Positions 57,087 to 64,000 of a DNA stretch of 64,000 bases are shown in pieces. The stretch spans positions 62,001 through 126,000 of the forward strand of contig CAKUNE010000002.1 of the NCBI GenBank assembly GCA_934668345.1, read 5' to 3'. Source of the DNA: an uncultured Collinsella sp. GTDB lineage: Bacteria; Actinomycetota; Coriobacteriia; Coriobacteriales; Coriobacteriaceae. The notes under the pieces were generated by a model. The model did no database searches and was not told the DNA's origin. It saw only the letters and a program-made list of their open reading frames with translations. Each line of letters opens with the position of its first letter. Position 1 is the stretch's first letter. The position numbers and the translations under genes were made by a program.

Positions 57087-59066
57087 TTAGTCGACTGGGC
57101 GCAGCGCGTCGATCTGCGCGAGCCACAGACGCGAGCTGGCGTCGCTCGGCATGCGCCAATCGCCGCGCGGGCTGAGCGTGACCGAGCCCACCTTGGGACC
57201 GTCGGGTAGACAGCTGCGCTTAAACTGCTGAGCGAAGAAACGACGATAGAACGTACGCAGCCACGTGTGGATGGTGGCCTCGTCGTAGACGCCCTCAAAG
57301 CTCTTAAGCGCCATGCGGTAAATCTTGCCCGGCTCAAAGCCAAAGCGCAGCAGGTAATAGAGGAAGTAGTCGTGCAGCTCGTACGGACCCACCAGATCCT
57401 CGGTTTTCTGAGCGATCTCGCCATCGCCCGTCGGCGGCAAGAGCTCGGGCGACACCGGCGTGTCGAGAATGTCGAGCAGCGTGGTGGCGATGCGGCCGCC
57501 AAAGACATCGGCAGCATAGCGCACCAGATGGCGCACAAGCGTCTTGGGCACGCTCGCATTGACGGCATACATACTCATATGGTCACCGTTGTAGGTGGCC
57601 CAGCCGAGCGCCAGCTCGGACAGGTCACCCGTGCCGATGACAAAACCGCCGGCCTGGTTGGCCAGGTCCATCAGAATCTGCGTGCGCTCGCGCGCCTGGC
57701 TGTTCTCGTAGGTCACGTCCTGGACTGCTGGGTCGTGCTCGATGTCCTTGAAGTGTTGCTCCACAGCCGCGTGAATCGAGACCTCACGGAAGCTCACGCC
57801 CAGATCGCGGGCAAGTGACTCGGCATTGGACTTGGTACGATGTGTCGTTCCAAAGCCCGGCATAGAGACAGCCGTAATGCCCGTGCGTGGCAGGCCCAGG
57901 GCGTCGAACGCGCGCACGGTCACGAGCAGCGCCAGCGTGGAATCGAGGCCGCCCGAAAGGCCGATGACGGCCGCCTTGGTTCCCGTATGGGCCAAGCGTG
58001 TCTTAAGGCCGGCGGTCTGCAGGTCGAGGATAGTCTCGCAGCGCTCGGCCAGGTCGCCGTGGTCTGCCGGGACAAAGGGCGCGCGCGGGAAGACGCGGTC
58101 GATGTCGCAGGCATCGCGCAGGGCGGGTTCTTCTGCAAGCGTGCCCTCAAACGAAAACTCAACGGTCGTAGCCTCCGGCGCATCATCCGGGCGCGTCCAC
58201 GTCGTCGAGCGGCGACGTTCGGCAACCAGACGATCGAGGTCAACGTCGGCAACGGCCATACCACAGGTGAGGAGCTTGGTCGCAGCCAGCTTCGAGCCGT
58301 TTTCGTAGACGAGGTTCTCCCCCGCAAAGACCATGTCGGTCGTGGACTCGCCCTCGCTCGCGTCCGCGTAGGCGTAGGCGCAGTACAGGCGCGCGCTCTG
58401 GTTGGAGATGAGGCTGCGGCGGTAGTCAGCCTTGCCGATAATCTCGTCCGAAGCCGACGGATTGAGGATCACCGTAGCGCCGGCAAGCGCCATCTCGGTC
58501 GAAGGGGGCACCGGCACCCACAGGTCCTCGCAGATCTCGATGCCGAGCACCATATCCTCGGCACCCTCGTCACAGCAACGGTAGATAAGCCCCGAGCCAA
58601 GCGGCACCGGACCCTGGCCGGCAAATTCAATCCACATGGGATCGGCAGGTGCCGGAGCAAACCAGCGGCGCTCATAGAACTCGCCATAATTGGGCAGGTA
58701 CTTCTTGGCCGTCAGGCCCAAAAGCTCGCCCGCGCAGCACACGGCGGCGCAGTTGTAAATGTTCTCAGCCACCGCAACGGGAAGACCGACCGTAAAGACG
58801 ATCGGCAGCTCGCGAGTCTCATCAAGGATGCGCACAAGCGCCGCCTCGCAAGCATGCAGTAGCGTGCGGTTATGGAACAGATCCGCCGCGGTATAGCCGG
58901 TCAGGTTAAGCTCGGGCAGCACGAGTGCACGAATGCCGCGCTCGGCAGCATCGCGAACAGCCGCCAGCGCAACCTCGGCATTGCCCTCGACATCGGCCAC
59001 GCGAATTCGCGGCGAGGCCGCCGCAACACGCAAATAGCCATCAGACTGAGAAAGGTGAAGATCCAT
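57087..59066 (-). CDS. nadE: Glutamine-hydrolysing NAD+ synthetase
   Basis: A 659-residue two-domain enzyme. The N-terminal nitrilase-type glutaminase has the Glu in LPELNLTGY, Lys in AKKYLPNYGEFYE and Cys in GIEICEDLW; ammonia passes to the C-terminal synthetase with the PP-loop LSGGLDSTLAL and GTGDLSELALGW. It makes NAD+ from deamido-NAD+. The ATG at 59066 has GGGAG 7 nt upstream; the frame is open 144 bp more, without support. Confidence 0.95.
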   Translation of the reverse strand: MDLHLSQSDGYLRVAAASPRIRVADVEGNAEVALAAVRDAAERGIRALVLPELNLTGYTAADLFHNRTLLHACEAALVRILDETRELPIVFTVGLPVAVAENIYNCAAVCCAGELLGLTAKKYLPNYGEFYERRWFAPAPADPMWIEFAGQGPVPLGSGLIYRCCDEGAEDMVLGIEICEDLWVPVPPSTEMALAGATVILNPSASDEIIGKADYRRSLISNQSARLYCAYAYADASEGESTTDMVFAGENLVYENGSKLAATKLLTCGMAVADVDLDRLVAERRRSTTWTRPDDAPEATTVEFSFEGTLAEEPALRDACDIDRVFPRAPFVPADHGDLAERCETILDLQTAGLKTRLAHTGTKAAVIGLSGGLDSTLALLVTVRAFDALGLPRTGITAVSMPGFGTTHRTKSNAESLARDLGVSFREVSIHAAVEQHFKDIEHDPAVQDVTYENSQARERTQILMDLANQAGGFVIGTGDLSELALGWATYNGDHMSMYAVNASVPKTLVRHLVRYAADVFGGRIATTLLDILDTPVSPELLPPTGDGEIAQKTEDLVGPYELHDYFLYYLLRFGFEPGKIYRMALKSFEGVYDEATIHTWLRTFYRRFFAQQFKRSCLPDGPKVGSVTLSPRGDWRMPSDASSRLWLAQIDALRPVD

Positions 59067-59271
59067 AAAAACGCTCCCGTGCGTAGCCGCCGTTCTAAAC
59101 ATAATTAGCGAGTCCCATTGTAGTTCAATCACCATGCTCGTCCGCATCCCACAGATTTGGTGAGCTATTGATAACTTGATGGTATCTGGCAAACGACATA
59201 CGCGTTTCACATTGAATGGGTACCCTGATGGCTACACGAAACGGAGCAGATTTACACCGGGAGGACCCCGT

Positions 59272-60225
59272 ATGACGACCAAGTACACCGACGCGCCGCG
59301 CACGCGCGTCATGACTCCCGCCGCACTCAACAACGGCGTTCACGAGAACCACTCCATCGGCCAGACCATGGCTATCGCACCCAAAAAAGGCCTGTTCGAT
59401 GATATCTCCATTCCCCAGATCATCGCCGGTGCCGCAGCTGCGGCCACAAGCGTTGCGCTTGCCTCCAAGATTGGCATCGCCGGCTCGGTGATCGGTGCCG
59501 CCGTGAGCTCGGTCATCACCGTCGTGTCTTCGCAGGTCTATCGCCACTTTATCTCCGCCAGCGCCGAGGCTATCAAAGGAACGCACGCCGCCGTCGACTA
59601 CCCCGCCGGCACCTACGAGCCCGTTGAGTCCAATGCCAACGAGCACCTAGGCGGCGCCGCGACCACGCAGGAGATGCGCCAGATTGCGGGACGCGCGACC
59701 ACGGCCCGCGTCGCCCCCAACAGCCTACGCGCTAAGGCCGCGGCAGAGCGCAGCCAGACGCAAAAGAAGGTCATCGTCTTCTCCGTCGCGATTGCGATCG
59801 TTGCGGTCATTGCCTGCGCCGGCGCCATTCTCATCACCACCGCCGGCGAGGGTTTGGGCGCGCGCCCCGAACCGATCCTTTCATCGCGCACGACCGAAAG
59901 CGATGCAAATGGCAACGCGCAGTCGCAGGATCAGCAGGCACAAACGGACGACACGCAAGACAGTTCCACCTCTGCCGATTCGTCCTCAAACACTCAAAAC
60001 CAATCGCAGAACGCCGATTCCTCTACGGCCAGTAGCGGCACGCAGTCCGGCACAACTGACTCAAGCCAGACGACCGACGGCTCGCAGCCGAGCACGGGCG
60101 ACCAGACGAGCGGCAACACATCGGGGGCAGGTACGACCGACAGCGGCAACACCAGCAGCTCAAGCGGCACCGCATCCGGCACGACGTCTGATAGCTCGAG
60201 CCAGGGCACTACATCGGGCAACTAG
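59272..60225 (+). CDS. Membrane protein with Ser/Thr/Gly-rich tail, unknown function
   Basis: A 317-residue protein of no recognised family. A polar N-terminus (1-42) precedes one long hydrophobic stretch (about 45-85), a loop of about 85 residues, a second helix (VIVFSVAIAIVAVIACAGAI, about 165-190), then about 110 residues almost wholly Ser, Thr, Gln, Asp, Asn and Gly. The low-complexity tail would lie outside the cell if both helices span. GGGAGG precedes ATG 59272. It is divergent from nadE. Confidence 0.7.
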   Translation: MTTKYTDAPRTRVMTPAALNNGVHENHSIGQTMAIAPKKGLFDDISIPQIIAGAAAAATSVALASKIGIAGSVIGAAVSSVITVVSSQVYRHFISASAEAIKGTHAAVDYPAGTYEPVESNANEHLGGAATTQEMRQIAGRATTARVAPNSLRAKAAAERSQTQKKVIVFSVAIAIVAVIACAGAILITTAGEGLGARPEPILSSRTTESDANGNAQSQDQQAQTDDTQDSSTSADSSSNTQNQSQNADSSTASSGTQSGTTDSSQTTDGSQPSTGDQTSGNTSGAGTTDSGNTSSSSGTASGTTSDSSSQGTTSGN

Positions 60226-60361
60226 ACGCTCCACTCCACTGATAGACGACCTGCATAGCGGGCGCGAATCGGCTACGGTTCGCGCCCGTTTGCCTTAGGC
60301 GCCGTCATGGCAGGCCCTGTGCGATGGTAAGATGCTTCCGTATGTAAAGAGGAGATTTGCC

Positions 60362-61651
60362 ATGAGCAAGACAATAGTTAAGCCCACGCTTTCGCTGGGC
60401 AACCACATCTATCTGTATCGCCTGCTGCGCGATGCGATTGGATGCGGCAAGCAAACGTTTTTGACGCAAGTCGAGGAGGCACTCGCCGCCGGCGATATGG
60501 CCGCCTGCGACCTAGGCTTTGAGTCCACGCGCGAATTGCTCGAGGAACTCGACGACTGCATTAAGCTGACCGTCTTTAAGGGCGGCCGCCTGTACGCCAC
60601 GGTCATCGCCAACGAAGCCTGGGATGCTGCCCTTGCCAAGGGCGAGGACAAGCCCAAGGCTGCCAAGGGCGCCAAGCAGTCCTACAAAAAGAAGAAACGC
60701 GGCGAGAAGGACCTCAAGGCCGTGCGTCCCAAGCACGTCAAGCGTCCCGAGCCTGAGCCCGCTGTTGAAGTCGAGGCCGTATCGGAGCCTGAGGAAGAAA
60801 TCGAAGTCGTTGTTGAGACAGCGGTAGAAATCGAAACCGAAATTGCCGCCACGACCGATTCCGAAGTTACGTCCGAGCAGAAAGCCATCGCGGAAGCCGG
60901 CGAGGCTCCCGAATCGGCAATCGAAGAGCCAGCCGACCAGCCCGAAACATCTGTGTTCCAAAACAGTGACATCTTTGGCGACGCTGCCGAGGATGGTCAG
61001 CCCGACGAACCCGTTGAGCAGGACACATCCGCAGCAACGCCGGAACCCGAAGCGCCACAGCCCGCCATCTCGCTCACCGTAGTCTACGACCCCGAGAACG
61101 CCAACGCCGGCATCACCACCATGGCGTCCACGCCAGTCGAGGCAAAACCGAACGCAGAGGGTGAAAACGCTCCACAGGCCGAAGCTAAACCCGTAACCGC
61201 AGATGCGCCCGTGACCACCGAGCCTGCTGATGTTACAGCCATGCCGAAGACGACCACCAAGCCTGCGCCTGCCGCCAAGCCCGTCGTCGAACCCGTTCGC
61301 ACGCCGGAGCCCGCACCCGCACCGACCCCGGTCCCTGCACCCGCAGCACCGTCCATCCCCGAGGACTTCCCCGTTGACTTTGCGACCGAAGTCTTCTGCC
61401 CTGGCCCGCTCCTGCACCAGCTGTCGACCTATCTCCCCTACGGCGCCGACACCCTCGGCATCGTCGGCGAGTACTACTGGATCGCCCGCGAGCGCGGCAC
61501 CATCGACGCCGCACGCAACCGCGCAAGCTTCCCGCTGCGCTACACGCAAGCCGGCGAGCGTCACGAAGTCACCGTGCGCATCCGCCGCAACACCACCGGC
61601 GGCCTCGGAGCCGCCTGGACTATCGATAAAGTCGAAGAACCCGAGCAGTAA
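60362..61651 (+). CDS. Two-domain protein with long acidic linker, unknown function
   Basis: A 429-residue protein. A compact N-terminal domain (1-90, LGNHIYLYRLLRDAIGCGKQTFLTQVEEAL) is followed by a basic patch (KKKKRGEKDLK), about 220 residues rich in Pro, Glu, Ala and Thr, and a C-terminal domain of about 90 residues (PGPLLHQLSTYLPYGADTLGIVGEYYWIARERG). There is no signal peptide or membrane helix. GAGGAG lies 7 nt before ATG 60362. It may be a scaffold joining two binding domains (inference). Confidence 0.7.
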   Translation: MSKTIVKPTLSLGNHIYLYRLLRDAIGCGKQTFLTQVEEALAAGDMAACDLGFESTRELLEELDDCIKLTVFKGGRLYATVIANEAWDAALAKGEDKPKAAKGAKQSYKKKKRGEKDLKAVRPKHVKRPEPEPAVEVEAVSEPEEEIEVVVETAVEIETEIAATTDSEVTSEQKAIAEAGEAPESAIEEPADQPETSVFQNSDIFGDAAEDGQPDEPVEQDTSAATPEPEAPQPAISLTVVYDPENANAGITTMASTPVEAKPNAEGENAPQAEAKPVTADAPVTTEPADVTAMPKTTTKPAPAAKPVVEPVRTPEPAPAPTPVPAPAAPSIPEDFPVDFATEVFCPGPLLHQLSTYLPYGADTLGIVGEYYWIARERGTIDAARNRASFPLRYTQAGERHEVTVRIRRNTTGGLGAAWTIDKVEEPEQ

Positions 61652-61654
61652 CGA

Positions 61655-61694
61655 CAAACGGCTCAAATCCAAACCCGGATTTGAGCCGTTTTTA
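61655..61694. terminator. Two-way terminator between the unknown gene and treC
   Basis: AAACGGCTCAAATCC pairs with GGATTTGAGCCGTTT, then TTATT. It ends the plus-strand gene and may back up treC on the minus strand. Confidence 0.88.
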
Positions 61695-61745
61695 TTGTGC
61701 CAATCAGGCCGCGCTCAGCTGCAAATGGGCACAATACCCATGCGC

Positions 61746-63464
61746 CTATTTACGAATGAGCGCATATCCCTCAAAGGGGCGAAGTTCCTGCATGTCCTCA
61801 ACATCCCCATAAGAGCGCAACAGCACGTCCCACTCCCCTTGAGCCAGCAGTTCCCGGACTTCCGGGCCCACTTCGCTCATATCATCGGAGAAATTGGCAA
61901 CCACAAGCATCGATCCAGGCGCGGACATGTCTTCGATCGTCGCCAGCGACGCATCATAGGGCTCTCCGACAGGAAGATTGCCAAATCGCCCATACGCGAG
62001 CACGGGCGCACTGTCCGCGTCAACAAAACGGACCTTGCCCGTCGCCACCACAGGCAACTCGTGCCGCAGCTCATTCACCTGACGATAGAACTCAAAAATT
62101 GAATTCGAAACGCCCACTTCGAGCTCCGCCGTTATCTCATCTTGGCTACAATCCTTCGCATCGCGAGCCATCGGAACCCAAGGCTCAGCGATCGAAAAAC
62201 CATGGTGCACCTCGCCATTCCACTGCATAGGCAGGCGGCCGTTATCGCGCGAATGCATGTTAATGATCGCGAGCGCCTCTTCGGGCGCCTTTCCCTGCTC
62301 GAGCAAGATGCGGTAATAGTTGCGGCTCTCGACATCGTTGAACTCTTCGATGCTCGTAAAGTGTGCGTTGGTCGAGCCCAGCTCGTCACCTTGATAGATA
62401 TAGGGCGTGCCGCGCAACAGGTCCATAAAGAGCGCGAGCATCTTTGCCGCGGGAATGCGCAGGGAACCGTCGGTCCCAAAACGCGAGAGGGCGCGCGGCT
62501 GGTCGTGATTGTCCCAGAACACGGCATTCCAACCACCGCCCGCCTGCATACCCTCCTGCCAGGCGGCAAGAGTCTTTTGCAACAGCGCGAAGTCAGGAAC
62601 CTTGTTAACCCACTTCTTCCCGTTCTCAAAATCGACCTTCAGATGATGGAAGTTGAAGGTCATGGCGAGCTCATGGTTTTGAGGACGCGTATATCGGATG
62701 CAAGCCGAAAGGCTCGTCGAGTTCATCTCGCCGACCGTCATCATGCCCCCAATGCCGCCTTCGCGCACCAGCTCCTGGATGTAGCTGTCCACACGCGCAC
62801 CGTCCGTGTAAAAGCGGCGGCCATCGCCCTCGTAGTCGTCTTCCCATGAATCTGGCTTATCGATTAGATTGATTACGTCGAAGCGAAAGCCGTCAACGCC
62901 CTTCTCGCGCCAAAAACGCAAGACATCGGCAACCTCATGCCTCACTTCAGGATTTTTCCAGTTGAGATCGGGTTGGCCCGGGTCAAATAGATGCAGGTAC
63001 CATTTGCCAACTTGAGGTTCCCAGGTCCAGGCGGGACCGCCAAACTTCGATTCCCAATTACAGGGAAGCTCACGCGGTGTCCCCTCTTCAAAAATAAAGT
63101 AGTCCTGGTAGCGCTTGTCGCCCGCGATGGCTCGCTGAAACCACTCATGCTCGCTCGAGACATGGTTAAATACCATGTCGAGCATAAGACCGATGCCGCG
63201 CGCATGCGCCTCGCGCGAAAGCTCTTCGAACTCCTCCATGGTTCCAAATCGCGGATCGATGCTTCGGTAATCGGCCACGTCGTAGCCGTTGTCCTTTTGC
63301 GGCGAGACAAAAAATGGGGTTATCCAGAGGTAATCGATACCAAGCTGCTTGAGGTAGTCGAGCTTTTGCGTGATGCCGGGCAGATCGCCCCAGCCGTCGC
63401 CATTAGAATCGTTAAAGCTCTTGGGATAGATTTGGTACACGACCTTATTACTGATATCGAGCAT
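61746..63464 (-). CDS. treC: Trehalose-6-phosphate hydrolase (GH13)
   Basis: A 572-residue alpha-amylase family enzyme. VVYQIYPKSFNDSNGDGWGDL, DMVFNHVSSEH, the nucleophile Asp in GFRFDVINL, the acid Glu in TVGEMNS and FWDNHDQPR define GH13 oligo-1,6-glucosidase/TreC types. The PTS permease gene immediately upstream on the same strand indicates that the sugar comes in phosphorylated, which favours trehalose-6-phosphate. ATG 63464 has GAGGAC upstream. Confidence 0.88.
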   Translation of the reverse strand: MLDISNKVVYQIYPKSFNDSNGDGWGDLPGITQKLDYLKQLGIDYLWITPFFVSPQKDNGYDVADYRSIDPRFGTMEEFEELSREAHARGIGLMLDMVFNHVSSEHEWFQRAIAGDKRYQDYFIFEEGTPRELPCNWESKFGGPAWTWEPQVGKWYLHLFDPGQPDLNWKNPEVRHEVADVLRFWREKGVDGFRFDVINLIDKPDSWEDDYEGDGRRFYTDGARVDSYIQELVREGGIGGMMTVGEMNSTSLSACIRYTRPQNHELAMTFNFHHLKVDFENGKKWVNKVPDFALLQKTLAAWQEGMQAGGGWNAVFWDNHDQPRALSRFGTDGSLRIPAAKMLALFMDLLRGTPYIYQGDELGSTNAHFTSIEEFNDVESRNYYRILLEQGKAPEEALAIINMHSRDNGRLPMQWNGEVHHGFSIAEPWVPMARDAKDCSQDEITAELEVGVSNSIFEFYRQVNELRHELPVVATGKVRFVDADSAPVLAYGRFGNLPVGEPYDASLATIEDMSAPGSMLVVANFSDDMSEVGPEVRELLAQGEWDVLLRSYGDVEDMQELRPFEGYALIRK

Positions 63465-63502
63465 TGCTCGTCCTCGCTCATCACCAGGGAATATGAAATA
63501 CA

Positions 63503-63538
63503 AGAGCGCCGCTGATGGGCAAAGCCACCGCGGCGCTC
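63503..63538 (-). promoter_or_regulatory. Intercistronic hairpin between PTS gene and treC
   Basis: GAGCGCCGC (63503-63511) and GCGGCGCTC (63530-63538) form a perfect 9-bp stem with an 18-nt loop, followed on the minus strand by TTGTATTTC. It could lower read-through or protect the upstream mRNA from decay. Confidence 0.6.
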
Positions 63539-63553
63539 GTAGGGCACGTAGGG

Positions 63554-64000
63554 TTACTTATCCTGAGCGGCCAACTCCGCGCGAATCTCGGCGGCACTGG
63601 CCTCGGCCTCCTCGCGAATGCCCTTCTTGGAGCCCACGATAACCGTCAGAACAAAAGGAACGACCAGCACGATGAGCATACAAACCGCAAACATCGCCCA
63701 GCTGTCAGGCTGCATCGAAAGGATTCCCGGCAGGCCACCGACGCCAACGGCGTTTGCGGTGCAGTTTGTCACCACGCTCAAAAGACCAGCAAGGGAAGAG
63801 CCAATCATGGCACACACAAACGGGAACATGTACTTAAGGTTGACGCCGAACATGGCAGGCTCGGTAACACCCAGGTAGCAAGAGATGATGGCGGGGATAT
63901 TTACCTGCTGGTCACGATCGTTGGAACGCTGCAGGTACGCCATGCCCAACACAGCCGAGCCTTGCGCGATATTGGAAAGCGCGATCATGGGCCAAAGCAT
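63554..64000 (-). CDS. treP: PTS permease EIIC, C-terminal part (trehalose type)
   Basis: The last 148 residues or so of a sugar PTS membrane permease; the gene runs off the window's right edge. Membrane helices with NIPAIISCYLGVTEPAMFGVNLKYMFPFVCAMIGSS match the EIIC domain of the glucose/sucrose/trehalose family (GVTEPAMFGVN is diagnostic), ending in a charged cytoplasmic tail. It would phosphorylate and import the disaccharide hydrolysed by treC. Specificity is inferred from treC. Confidence 0.88.
   Translation of the reverse strand: MLWPMIALSNIAQGSAVLGMAYLQRSNDRDQQVNIPAIISCYLGVTEPAMFGVNLKYMFPFVCAMIGSSLAGLLSVVTNCTANAVGVGGLPGILSMQPDSWAMFAVCMLIVLVVPFVLTVIVGSKKGIREEAEASAAEIRAELAAQDK

Overview
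The window is GC-rich chromosomal DNA with short, mostly Shine-Dalgarno-led genes. Its content points to an anaerobic, fermentative Gram-positive bacterium of the Coriobacteriia, most like Collinsella. That placement is my inference from gene content: arginine deiminase genes, Pta/AckA, L-lactate dehydrogenase, a D-aspartate ligase with an aspartate racemase, an ECF-type importer, an LPxTG surface protein and a trehalose PTS system. No rRNA, tRNA, CRISPR array, transposase or prophage gene was seen.

Layout. 0-6 kb: arginine catabolism on the minus strand (arcA copy 2, a PLP aminotransferase, arcA copy 1, arcB); the two arcA copies lie in a 1267-bp perfect direct repeat. 6-12.3 kb: plus-strand housekeeping (ppk1, 23S rRNA uracil methyltransferase, DJ-1/PfpI, Maf, P1 peptidase). 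12.3-15 kb: two long palindromes around a glycosyltransferase gene scar, then GT2 and UDP-galactopyranose mutase. 15-19 kb: pta facing two tandem acetate kinase paralogues. 19-27 kb: an accessory block with an MFS transporter, LysR, HIT, two paralogous MFS transporters and a carboxylesterase, the last opposed by a divergent MerR/GyrI-like regulator. 27-34 kb: xseAB, a zinc membrane protease, RNase D, a lipid-kinase-like protein with a 30-residue membrane peptide, and a sortase-anchored C69 dipeptidase.

34.4-38.6 kb is the most distinctive part. A short leader peptide with three consecutive Trp codons and a UUCG-loop terminator precede two paralogous S components, a double-ATPase EcfA fusion and EcfT. 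I read this as a tryptophan (or Trp-derived compound) ECF importer controlled by ribosome-mediated attenuation. 38.7-41 kb: aspartate racemase and D-aspartate ligase, predicting a D-Asp peptidoglycan crossbridge. 41-46.7 kb: MOSC protein, secreted coiled-coil cell-wall hydrolase, an HTH plus Ser/Thr kinase pair, a lipoprotein whose ribosome site is buried in a hairpin, and a HigBA toxin-antitoxin pair. 46.8-52.2 kb: lysine/diaminopimelate synthesis by the acetylase route, led by a lysine riboswitch and by an in-frame LysA-DapA fusion. 52-64 kb: NdpA-like nucleoid protein, a Mbeg1-like hydrolase, ldh, a DAP-type aminotransferase, nadE, two low-complexity proteins of unknown function, and treC with the end of a trehalose PTS permease.

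A recurring non-coding theme is long intergenic palindromes (about 45-135 bp) whose outer arms are unique to each site but self-complementary, at about 12.3, 12.5, 16.1, 27.0, 35.25 and 36.07 kb, mostly between convergent genes. Two of them share a core of about 76 bp.
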